Assembly (NCBI GenBank): GCA_900553305.1
Contig: USDI01000010.1
Coordinates: 1 to 22,828, forward strand
From: an uncultured Lachnospiraceae bacterium
Lineage (GTDB): Bacteria; Bacillota; Clostridia; Lachnospirales; Lachnospiraceae
Reading direction: 5' to 3'
DNA: 22,828 nt
The notes under the pieces were generated by a model. It ran no database searches. It was not told where the DNA came from and saw only the letters and a list, made by a program, of their open reading frames with translations. Below are positions 15,796 through 22,295 of the stretch, piece after piece. The position numbers were made by a program, and so were the translations under genes. Position 1 is the first letter of the stretch, and every line of letters begins with the position of its first letter.

Positions 15796-15843
15796 GAGTC
15801 TGAAACATAAAAGAGAATATACAAAATTAAAAGGAGACCCCCT

Positions 15844-16758
15844 ATGAGACATTTAATGAGTCCACTGGATTTCAGTGTGGAAGAACTCGACCAGATCTTC
15901 AATCTGGCCAACGATATCGAACAGCACATGGACAAATACGCCCATGCCTGCGCAGGAAAGAAACTGGCAACCTGCTTTTATGAGCCGAGTACCCGTACCC
16001 GGTTGAGCTTTGAATCTGCCATGTTAAATCTTGGTGGAAGCGTGCTCGGATTTTCCGATGCCAACTCCTCTTCTGCCACAAAGGGAGAAAGCGTATCCGA
16101 TACGATCCGCGTTATCTCCTGCTTTGCAGACATCTGTGCCATGCGCCATCCCAAGGAAGGCGCTCCGATGGTTGCGGCAGGTCACTCTTCCATTCCGGTC
16201 ATCAATGCCGGTGATGGCGGTCACCAGCATCCGACACAGACCCTTACCGACCTTCTCACCATCCGTTCCCTTAAGGGCTCGATTGGCAACTTTACCATTG
16301 GTCTTTGTGGAGATCTGAAATTCGGCCGTACCGTACATTCCCTGATCCATGCACTGATGCGCTACGAAAACATCAATTTCATCTTTATCTCCCCCATGGA
16401 GCTGCGCATTCCGGATTACATTACCGATCTGCTGAAGGAAAAGAACATTCCCTATAAAGAAGTCATCAAATTGGACGATGTCATACAGGATTTAGACATT
16501 CTTTATATGACCAGGGTACAGAAGGAACGTTTCTTCAACGAAGAAGATTATGTCCGTCTGAAAGACTTCTACATTTTGGATAAAGCAAAGATGGAGCTCG
16601 CCAAGCCCGATATGCTGGTGCTTCATCCCCTGCCCCGTGTCAATGAAATTTCTGTGGAAATTGACGATGATCCCAGAGCGGCTTATTTCAAACAGGTACA
16701 GTATGGTGTGTATGTCCGCATGGCGCTTATTCTGACACTGCTTGAAATTCATGTGTAA
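15844..16758 (+). CDS. pyrB: Aspartate carbamoyltransferase, catalytic chain
   Basis: Condenses carbamoyl phosphate and aspartate to N-carbamoyl-aspartate, the first committed step of pyrimidine synthesis. The 304-residue protein shows the carbamoyl-phosphate signature FYEPSTRTRLSFE (Ser49-Thr50-Arg51-Thr52-Arg53), GDGGHQHPTQTLTDL with the catalytic His-Pro-Thr-Gln, GDLKFGRTVHSL, MTRVQKERF and the aspartate-side VLHPLPRVNEI. It starts at the ATG at 15844 with AAAAGGAGA upstream. pyrI follows after 41 bases, so the enzyme is expected to be the allosteric catalytic-regulatory complex. A 199-base leader with possible RNA structure precedes it, the most likely place for control by pyrimidine supply. 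Confidence 0.97.
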   Translation: MRHLMSPLDFSVEELDQIFNLANDIEQHMDKYAHACAGKKLATCFYEPSTRTRLSFESAMLNLGGSVLGFSDANSSSATKGESVSDTIRVISCFADICAMRHPKEGAPMVAAGHSSIPVINAGDGGHQHPTQTLTDLLTIRSLKGSIGNFTIGLCGDLKFGRTVHSLIHALMRYENINFIFISPMELRIPDYITDLLKEKNIPYKEVIKLDDVIQDLDILYMTRVQKERFFNEEDYVRLKDFYILDKAKMELAKPDMLVLHPLPRVNEISVEIDDDPRAAYFKQVQYGVYVRMALILTLLEIHV

Positions 16759-16799
16759 GAAATAATTATACTATCACAAGAAAGGTAAAGGTCAAATTT

Positions 16800-17234
16800 A
16801 TGTTAAATGTAGGAAAGATCGAAGAAGGATTTGTATTAGATCATATCAAAGCAGGCAAGAGCCTTGCGATTTACCACCATCTTCAGCTGGATAAACTGGA
16901 CTGTACCGTGGCCATCATTAAGAACGCCCGCAGCAACAAGCTTGGAAAAAAGGATATTCTGAAAGTGGAATGTGATATTGATATGTTAGACTTGGATGTT
17001 CTGGCATTCATCGACCACAACATCACCGTAAATGTCATCAAGGACGGCAAGATCGTATCCAAAAAGGATCTCCAGCTTCCAAAGGAAATCCGCAATGTCA
17101 TTCACTGTAAGAACCCCCGCTGCATCACTTCTATTGAGCAGGGACTTCCGCATGTATTCGTTCTGGCAGATGAAGAAAAGGAAATCTACCGCTGCAAATA
17201 CTGTGAAGAAAAATATGACGGAGAAATCCGCTAA
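16800..17234 (+). CDS. pyrI: Aspartate carbamoyltransferase, regulatory chain
   Basis: Zinc-containing regulatory subunit of aspartate transcarbamoylase that binds nucleotide effectors and contacts PyrB. The 144-residue protein has an N-terminal nucleotide-binding domain (1-95), with VGKIEEGFVLDHI, GKSLAIYHHLQL and KDILKVE, and a C-terminal zinc domain with Cys103, Cys108, Cys132 and Cys135 in the family spacing (compare C109, C114, C138 and C141 in E. coli). The start is preceded by AGAAAGG. It is the second gene of pyrBI. The transcript ends at the terminator 17270-17327, which reaches into the opposing VanZ-like gene. Confidence 0.96.
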   Translation: MLNVGKIEEGFVLDHIKAGKSLAIYHHLQLDKLDCTVAIIKNARSNKLGKKDILKVECDIDMLDLDVLAFIDHNITVNVIKDGKIVSKKDLQLPKEIRNVIHCKNPRCITSIEQGLPHVFVLADEEKEIYRCKYCEEKYDGEIR

Positions 17235-17269
17235 GATGCTGAGATAAGAACTATCAACAGATTTTTAGA

Positions 17270-17327
17270 AATAAAAGAATCCCCTCATCCCGGCTTAACC
17301 GTGCTGGGAGGAAGGGATTCTTTTATT
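17270..17327. terminator. Bidirectional terminator shared by pyrI and the VanZ-like gene
   Basis: Perfect 14-base outer arms, AATAAAAGAATCCC (17270-17283) and GGGATTCTTTTATT (17314-17327), enclose a partly paired GC-rich inner part and end in T-runs in either direction. The right arm and inner part code for the last ten or so residues of the VanZ-like protein (stop codon at 17295-17297). Confidence 0.88.
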
Positions 17328-17828
17328 GGATAAATCTCTATGCAACATATGATGAATCAGATTATGAATCAAGGTGATCAGGGAAACGATGGAAAAGCCC
17401 AACATTGCAGCCGCAATACTGATCATCATCTCATCCTGACTGTAATGTCTGGTTGGAAGGTAGATCTTGCATTTCTCGGTAATCCATGCAATCATCAGCA
17501 GAATTCCTGCTGCCAGAACGGATTTTGCAATCCACGGAAGCCGTTCGGAAGACAGATGAATGGTCGCCGTTCCTAAAATGCCGATGATGAAAAATGCAAT
17601 CGTTCTTCCCATCTGCCGGAAATAATAAGTGAACTTATAGAGTTCCGTCGTTGAAACGGTGTCCTTCTCATAATATTCGGCAGCCAGCTTCTCAATCACA
17701 TTGCTGCCAAGCTCCGCAGAACTCGTCCCATTCTGAAACGACAAATATGCAATTGCAGCAACCGATGCCAGAAATACCATCCAGAACAAAACTGCCCAGA
17801 TAATCCGGCCCCTCTTTCTTCTCTTCAT
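17295..17828 (-). CDS. VanZ-like membrane protein
   Basis: A 177-residue protein with a basic start (MKRRKRGR) and four likely membrane helices. The first is in IIWAVLFWMVFLASVAAIAYLSF, and is followed by the outside-facing SFQNGTSSAELGS and a loop. RQMGRTIAFFIIGILG begins helix two, AKSVLAAGILLMIAWI is helix three, and helix four follows the family motif TEKCKIYLPTRHYSQDEMM, which parallels the VanZ signature. VanZ gives low-level teicoplanin resistance in enterococci, but most family members have no proven role. I chose the ATG at 17828; the frame is open to 17957 and ATGs at 17861 and 17852 are possible. Its 3' end overlaps the pyrI terminator. Confidence 0.78.
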   Translation of the reverse strand: MKRRKRGRIIWAVLFWMVFLASVAAIAYLSFQNGTSSAELGSNVIEKLAAEYYEKDTVSTTELYKFTYYFRQMGRTIAFFIIGILGTATIHLSSERLPWIAKSVLAAGILLMIAWITEKCKIYLPTRHYSQDEMMISIAAAMLGFSIVSLITLIHNLIHHMLHRDLSNKRIPSSQHG

Positions 17829-17935
17829 TACCCTGAAATCTCCCTGAACCATTCCCCTCATATCGTTCTTTGGTATGAAATGTTTCAAAATTATTACAAC
17901 ATCCATTGCGAACATTGATTCCATTGTAAAGCTAT

Positions 17936-17968
17936 AAAATGCTCCTGTCAATGTCACAGGAGCATTTT
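17936..17968. terminator. Terminator of putP
   Basis: Perfect 13-base arms, AAAATGCTCCTGT (17936-17948) and ACAGGAGCATTTT (17956-17968), around a 7-base loop. On the minus strand it follows putP by about 31 bases and ends in TTTT. Confidence 0.85.
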
Positions 17969-17999
17969 AAGAAACTATTAATTATTTAAATTGTTACAA

Positions 18000-19532
18000 T
18001 TATTTTACGGAAGCCTCTTCAAATTCCTTTACAATGGCTTCTTCCGGAGCTTTGGTCAAAAGACTTACTATAATAGTAAAGATCAGGGAAGTAATGAAAG
18101 CCGGTAGCAGCTCGTAGATGCCAAACACACCACCAAGAGGTGCCACCAGATACTTCCATACAAATACCATCACACCGCCACTGAGCATTCCGGCAAGCGC
18201 ACCCATAAAGTTACATCTCTTCCAGAACAGAGCGCAAAGAGTTACGGCACCAAACGCACCGCCAAATCCGGCCCATGCAAAGCTTACGATACGGAACACG
18301 CTGGAATTCGGGTCTCTTGCAAGGAATAATGCAACCAGACTGATTCCCACAATAGTAATTCTTGCAATTAAAAGGCTCTTCTTCTCATCCAGCTTTACCT
18401 TGAAGAAATCCTGAATGATATTCTGGGATACGGAAGATGCTGCTGCAAGCATCTGCGAATCCGCCGTGGACATCGTTGCTGCCAGGATACCTGCAAGGAT
18501 CAGACCTGCCACAATCGCAGCCAGAACACCATGTTGGCTGATTAAGTGAGCGATTTTTACAATAATCTCTTCTGCACGGCTCGGAGAATCCAGAAATTCT
18601 ATCGCACCTGCTGTTGTCATTCCATAGCCGACAAGCCCGATAAGAACTGCTACAAACATAGCAATTATCACCCAGATGGTTGCGATTCTTCTGGATAAAA
18701 CAAGCTTCTTTTCATCTTCAATTGCCATGAAACGAACTAAGATATGCGGCATGCCAAAATAGCCAAGTCCCCATGCAAGTGTCGATGCAATCGTCAGTGC
18801 ACTGTAAGGGGTAGCGCTGTTCGTTTCCCTGACATGGGAAGCAAACATGGTAAGGTATCCCGGCATTTCCTTTGCATTGGAAATGACCACATCCATACCT
18901 CCTGCTACGTGAATCCCAAAGCCCAGTACAACAACGAGTGCAATCGTCATCACAATACTCTGTGCAAGATCTGTTGTTGAAACAGCTTTGAAACCACCCA
19001 TAATGGTATAACCCACAATAACTACTGCTGAAATAATCATTGCTATGGTATAATCCACACCGAACAGACTGTTAAACAAGGTTCCGCATGCTTTAAAACC
19101 GGACGCCGTATAAGGAATAAAGAATACAATAATTACAAGAGCAGCAATCGCATTCAGAATATTCTTCTTATCATGGAATCTCTTGGAATAAAATTCCGGA
19201 ATGGTAATCGCATTAATGTTACTGGAATACCGGCGCAGCTTTCTCGAAACTAAAAGCCAGTTTAACCAGGTACCAATTCCAAGGCCGATTGCGGTCCAGG
19301 AGGGTTCTGCAATACCGCTGAAATAAGCAAGTCCGGGAATTCCCATAAGCAGCCAGCTGCTCATATCGGAGGCCTCTGCACTCATTGCAGTAACTAACGG
19401 TCCCATCTTACGGCCGCCTAAGTAAAAGTCGGTACTGTCATTGTTGTTCTTACTGTAAACAAATCCAATTGCCAACATACCAAGTAAATATACCACGATG
19501 GTAGCAATCATAATAAAGGTAATTGTGTTCAT
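18000..19532 (-). CDS. putP: Sodium/proline symporter
   Basis: Sodium:solute symporter family, 510 residues with about 13 membrane helices, importing proline with Na+. The N-terminal FYLGGRKMGPLVTAMSAEASDMSSWLLMGIPG is nearly diagnostic for PutP; Arg41, Asp56 and Ser58 match the E. coli residues R40, D55 and S57 that serve sodium and proline binding. MGGFKAVSTTDLAQ and LAATMSTADSQMLAAASS (the helix 9 sodium-site serine and threonine) also fit. The ribosome site GAGGAGAAG lies just before the ATG at 19532. It is a single-gene unit, with a dyad at 19574-19591 upstream and a terminator at its end. Proline or a close analog is the likely substrate; transport has not been shown here. Confidence 0.93.
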   Translation of the reverse strand: MNTITFIMIATIVVYLLGMLAIGFVYSKNNNDSTDFYLGGRKMGPLVTAMSAEASDMSSWLLMGIPGLAYFSGIAEPSWTAIGLGIGTWLNWLLVSRKLRRYSSNINAITIPEFYSKRFHDKKNILNAIAALVIIVFFIPYTASGFKACGTLFNSLFGVDYTIAMIISAVVIVGYTIMGGFKAVSTTDLAQSIVMTIALVVVLGFGIHVAGGMDVVISNAKEMPGYLTMFASHVRETNSATPYSALTIASTLAWGLGYFGMPHILVRFMAIEDEKKLVLSRRIATIWVIIAMFVAVLIGLVGYGMTTAGAIEFLDSPSRAEEIIVKIAHLISQHGVLAAIVAGLILAGILAATMSTADSQMLAAASSVSQNIIQDFFKVKLDEKKSLLIARITIVGISLVALFLARDPNSSVFRIVSFAWAGFGGAFGAVTLCALFWKRCNFMGALAGMLSGGVMVFVWKYLVAPLGGVFGIYELLPAFITSLIFTIIVSLLTKAPEEAIVKEFEEASVK

Positions 19533-19573
19533 ATCTTCTCCTCACTTTTGTATCATTTGCAGGATGCTTCTCT

Positions 19574-19591
19574 ACATTAGCGTAGTAATGT
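19574..19591. promoter_or_regulatory. Dyad upstream of putP, possible operator
   Basis: ACATTA (19574-19579) and TAATGT (19586-19591) form 6-base arms around 6 bases, about 42 bases before the putP start. No promoter elements could be placed with confidence, so control by this site is only a suggestion. Confidence 0.3.
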
Positions 19592-19605
19592 GTCACCCTA
19601 TAAAG

Positions 19606-19630
19606 AAGAGCCTGTTACGCGCAGGCCCTT
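19606..19630 (-). terminator. Terminator of the zinc-ribbon/DUF4870-like gene
   Basis: AAGAGCCTG (19606-19614) can pair with CAGGCCCTT (19622-19630), with one mismatch and a 7-base loop. On the minus strand it is followed by TCTTCTTT. It lies 36 bases after the stop codon. Confidence 0.6.
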
Positions 19631-19665
19631 CTGCATTCTCTTCATTCACTTCCCTTAAAGGGCTG

Positions 19666-20118
19666 TTATTTTAAGAAGCTGAAGCTGCGGATAATAACCG
19701 GCTCCTTTGCTTCTCCCTTGCAGATGGATACGAAGCAGATAATCTTCACTACCCAGAGTACGACATAGAAAATGCCTGCTGCAATCGGAACGATTACGGT
19801 CCAGCAAAGAATTGCGGTTACAAGTCCAACCAGTGTTTCAACCACAAGGAACTTCAGCGCCTGTCTTACATGGAATGAAACATATGGGGAATTCTGGCTG
19901 AGTAATGCAATCAGAATACCTACCACGCTTAACAGATATACCAGCATGGCAATGACCTTGTTATCGGATACATCCTTCGGATCAAATTCTGCGGTATGAT
20001 CCCATTCCGGAGTAACCGGAGCTGCTGTATTATACGGGTTATTATAATTCGTACCACAATTTGCACAGAAGACTGCCTGGTCTTCCATCTGTGCACCACA
20101 TTTCGGACAAATTTTCAT
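19666..20118 (-). CDS. Zinc-ribbon membrane protein, DUF4870-like
   Basis: A 150-residue protein. The N-terminal zinc ribbon has Cys4, Cys7, Cys18 and Cys21 (CPKCG and CANCG knuckles), followed by a Pro/Asn/Thr-rich linker. The rest resembles DUF4870/Tic20-like membrane domains: a helix in KVIAMLVYLLSVVGILIALL, the typical SFHVRQALKFLVVE segment entering a second helix, and a third in AAGIFYVVLWVVKIICFV. Function is unknown. The ribosome site GGAGG lies about 10 bases before the ATG. It is transcribed in the same direction as the three-gene operon upstream, 139 bases away. I see no terminator in that gap, so it may be part of the same transcript or have its own weak promoter (TATAGT near 20148). 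Confidence 0.83.
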   Translation of the reverse strand: MKICPKCGAQMEDQAVFCANCGTNYNNPYNTAAPVTPEWDHTAEFDPKDVSDNKVIAMLVYLLSVVGILIALLSQNSPYVSFHVRQALKFLVVETLVGLVTAILCWTVIVPIAAGIFYVVLWVVKIICFVSICKGEAKEPVIIRSFSFLK

Positions 20119-20212
20119 TTGTTATTTCCTCCTTTTTCTTAACTACTATATAGCATTATCTGCCAGTTCAGAACCGATAGAATAGATTTTGTACCGCCCT
20201 GAATAGATACAG

Positions 20213-20218
20213 TATAAT
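20213..20218 (+). promoter_or_regulatory. Plus-strand -10 element, possible antisense promoter
   Basis: TTGTAC (20189-20194), an 18-base spacer and a perfect TATAAT (20213-20218) point into the 3' end of the gene at 20258-20704 on the opposite strand. No gene with a ribosome site follows on the plus strand. It may make an antisense RNA or be a chance match in AT-rich sequence. Confidence 0.25.
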
Positions 20219-20257
20219 ACACAATACCGAATATGGCAAATCTTTTCTTGCATCCAC

Positions 20258-20704
20258 CTATCTGGCTCCGTCTATCCCCAGCTCTGCGTCAATGGCTTCC
20301 TTGGCAATCTGCCAGCCGCCCATTTCTTCATAAGCAGCATCCATCTTCTGCTTCTCCCGTGCGGCCCGCTCCGTATCTCCCACCGTGGAAAAGGCCTTAT
20401 AGAAGCTTGCTGCCTCATAATACTTTGCTACTCCGTAATATTCCTTCTCTTCCGCATTTCCGGTATCCCCCGATGCTGCATTCTGGTGATAGTGATCAAC
20501 CAGTGGGGCATAATCCTCATACTCCACACGGCTCCTTAAGGCGTTCTCCGAAATCCGGTTGGAAAAAGCGTCATGTAAATTCTCTGTCATCACGACCACC
20601 GAGGCAAACAATATAACGCAGAGTACCCCGATCACACCCTTCATAATAAGAAGAATGCCCTGCTGCCGTCCTATCCGCTGTTTATTCTGTAATTTTTGCG
20701 CCAT
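20258..20704 (-). CDS. Small single-pass membrane protein, third gene of the zinc-ribbon operon
   Basis: I do not recognise a family. The 148-residue protein has a basic cytoplasmic start (MAQKLQNKQRIGRQQG), one membrane helix at about 17-39, and a helical, charged outside region (40-148) with AKYYEAASFYKAFSTVGDTERAA, which looks like a tetratricopeptide-type helix pair. Unlike its two upstream neighbors it has no zinc ribbon. The start at 20704 is set by GAGGAG 7 bases upstream; an earlier ATG at 20719 overlaps that site. It overlaps the preceding gene by 23 bases, a strong sign of coupled translation, so the products probably act together. Confidence 0.78.
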   Translation of the reverse strand: MAQKLQNKQRIGRQQGILLIMKGVIGVLCVILFASVVVMTENLHDAFSNRISENALRSRVEYEDYAPLVDHYHQNAASGDTGNAEEKEYYGVAKYYEAASFYKAFSTVGDTERAAREKQKMDAAYEEMGGWQIAKEAIDAELGIDGAR

Positions 20705-21440
20705 AGCCCATCTCCTCATACTTCTGTTCCAGTAAAACCATTCTCTGTGCCTTGCTTAACTTCGAAAAGCCTTCCGCTTCTTCCTTCGTAAGCCCCAGAT
20801 AAGCCTGAAGCAGCGCTTCCACATCCGCTTCCATCCGTCCGAGCACCTGCCCGGTATACACTTCATCAATCGGATAGGAATCCATATTTTCTCTCGCTTT
20901 CGCAAAGTTATCACAATAGGTCGTAAGGGACTCGATGCGGCCGTCTTTCAGCGTGTCCGCTTCGGCTTCGATCATTTGGAATAAATTATCATAGATGTAA
21001 GCATAATGGTCAGCCGCTCGCATAATCACCGCATAGCTTTCATACCCTTCGGTATAAACACGGATGTCCCGGGCTTCACAGAAGGCATGAAATCCAAGAT
21101 AATCCTCATCCTCAAGGTATTGATCCATCTTCGCAGTATATTCCTTATGATACCTCTTCGCCTGCAGATCATGGACATTTCTCTTAATTGAATAGGCACT
21201 CCTTGTCATAAACAAAGCCACAAGGCAAAGCACCACCAATACTGTAATGATGACCGCATGTGCCGTAATCTCACTATAATTCCTCGTCACTTTATACACA
21301 TCGCCCTGTGTCGTATCAAACCGGCTCTTATATTCTTCCATGTCCTTCACATGCTGCTGCGCATGCTCGTTCGGTTTTCCGCAATGCGGGCAAAAACGAT
21401 CCTCTAACGATAGGTTTCCTCCACAGTATTTACAGTTCAC
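20682..21440 (-). CDS. Zinc-ribbon, single-pass membrane protein with helical outer domain (second gene)
   Basis: A 252-residue protein. The zinc ribbon at the very N-terminus has Cys3, Cys6, Cys17 and Cys20. A charged linker (25-58) leads to one membrane helix at about 60-80 (AVIITVLVVLCLVALFM), and then a mostly helical outside domain (81-252) rich in Tyr, Asp and Glu. The plan, an inside zinc ribbon followed by a single helix and an outer domain, recalls TcaA/YvbJ-type proteins, but I see no sequence match to them. It begins 4 bases after the first gene's stop codon and overlaps the third gene by 23 bases. The function is unknown. Confidence 0.82.
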   Translation of the reverse strand: MNCKYCGGNLSLEDRFCPHCGKPNEHAQQHVKDMEEYKSRFDTTQGDVYKVTRNYSEITAHAVIITVLVVLCLVALFMTRSAYSIKRNVHDLQAKRYHKEYTAKMDQYLEDEDYLGFHAFCEARDIRVYTEGYESYAVIMRAADHYAYIYDNLFQMIEAEADTLKDGRIESLTTYCDNFAKARENMDSYPIDEVYTGQVLGRMEADVEALLQAYLGLTKEEAEGFSKLSKAQRMVLLEQKYEEMGYGAKITE

Positions 21441-21444
21441 GTAT

Positions 21445-22218
21445 CTATTTTCCTTTCATCCATTTTTTGATATAGGCTTCACAGGTTTCATATTTCGGAT
21501 ATCCGTAGTTGTTTTTCACTTCTTCTTCAAACTTCTTAAGATCCTCCTGTGAAAAGTCCCAACGTCCCTCCAGACCGGCAAGTGCCTGTGCCCGGAAGGG
21601 TTCCAGCTGCTCCCGGTCTTCCTTAGAAAGCAGTACCGAATAAGAAATTCCTTTTAAAACCCAGTAGTCATTTAAGAGCAAGGTCTCCTGATACTCCTGC
21701 AAAGTTTCTCCGGCGGCTTCTCTTGAAAGACATTGTTCTACCTTATCACAGATCCCCCAGACCATCATAAACGACCAGTGTTCCCAATCGGACATATAGA
21801 TTCCATCCGCTGTCCCCTGTTCGATGAAAGCGTACAACTCTGCGTACTGTTCGTTCTCAAACAGTTCTTCCATCTTCGGATAGTTTTCCTGTCTCCAGAG
21901 GTATTGTGCCTTCGCATCATAAGACTCTTCCCGGTTTCTCCATGCCAGAAAGCCAACACACAGCAGAATCACGATAATTGCTGCCACGGAAAGCTTTATC
22001 ACCCATCCGGCCCGCTTCTTAATAGCTTTCACCGTTTCCTGTTCCGGTACCGCACCCAGATCTTCCATATCCGTACGGACATGCTCCAGTTTCTTTAAGT
22101 AATCCTCCTCTGCACCGGGATAATACATCGTGCCGCAGTACGGACACTTTACACTCTGTTCCTTAAACTCACCCCCACAGTTTGGGCAGATCACTTTTCT
22201 TTCGCTCTCTATTGCCAT
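21445..22218 (-). CDS. Zinc-ribbon, single-pass membrane protein with helical outer domain (first gene)
   Basis: A 257-residue protein. The zinc ribbon has Cys11, Cys14, Cys25 and Cys28 (CPNCGG and CPYCGT). The linker contains a Lys/Arg cluster (KAIKKRAG) followed by a membrane helix at about 72-93 (WVIKLSVAAIIVILLCVGFLAW), then an outside domain of about 160 residues rich in Trp, Tyr and Glu, with a likely all-helical repeat character (YDAKAQYLWRQENYPKMEEL). Family not recognised. AAGGAG lies 8 bases before the ATG at 22218, behind a near-consensus promoter. It is the first of three tightly packed genes with the same architecture or a reduced form of it, which suggests a multi-subunit membrane complex (inference). 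Confidence 0.83.
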   Translation of the reverse strand: MAIESERKVICPNCGGEFKEQSVKCPYCGTMYYPGAEEDYLKKLEHVRTDMEDLGAVPEQETVKAIKKRAGWVIKLSVAAIIVILLCVGFLAWRNREESYDAKAQYLWRQENYPKMEELFENEQYAELYAFIEQGTADGIYMSDWEHWSFMMVWGICDKVEQCLSREAAGETLQEYQETLLLNDYWVLKGISYSVLLSKEDREQLEPFRAQALAGLEGRWDFSQEDLKKFEEEVKNNYGYPKYETCEAYIKKWMKGK

Positions 22219-22249
22219 AACGGCACTCCTTCAATTTGTCTTCTTTCCT

Positions 22250-22278
22250 ATTCTAATGGAAGCAAAATCTACTGTCAA
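22250..22278 (-). promoter_or_regulatory. Strong promoter of the zinc-ribbon operon
   Basis: On the minus strand a perfect TTGACA (22273-22278), a 17-base spacer and TAGAAT (22250-22255). Transcription should start near 22243, giving a leader of about 25 bases that contains the ribosome site. The promoter lies only 18 bases beyond the kinase stop codon, so these genes can be expressed independently of it. Confidence 0.82.
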
Positions 22279-22295
22279 TCGGTTGCCAGGTATCT

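Noticed and set aside
20233..20616. Plus-strand frame of 127 codons opposite the third zinc-ribbon operon gene
   Set aside because: It has no ribosome site at its ATG and a shadow-like composition, although a promoter-like sequence lies upstream.
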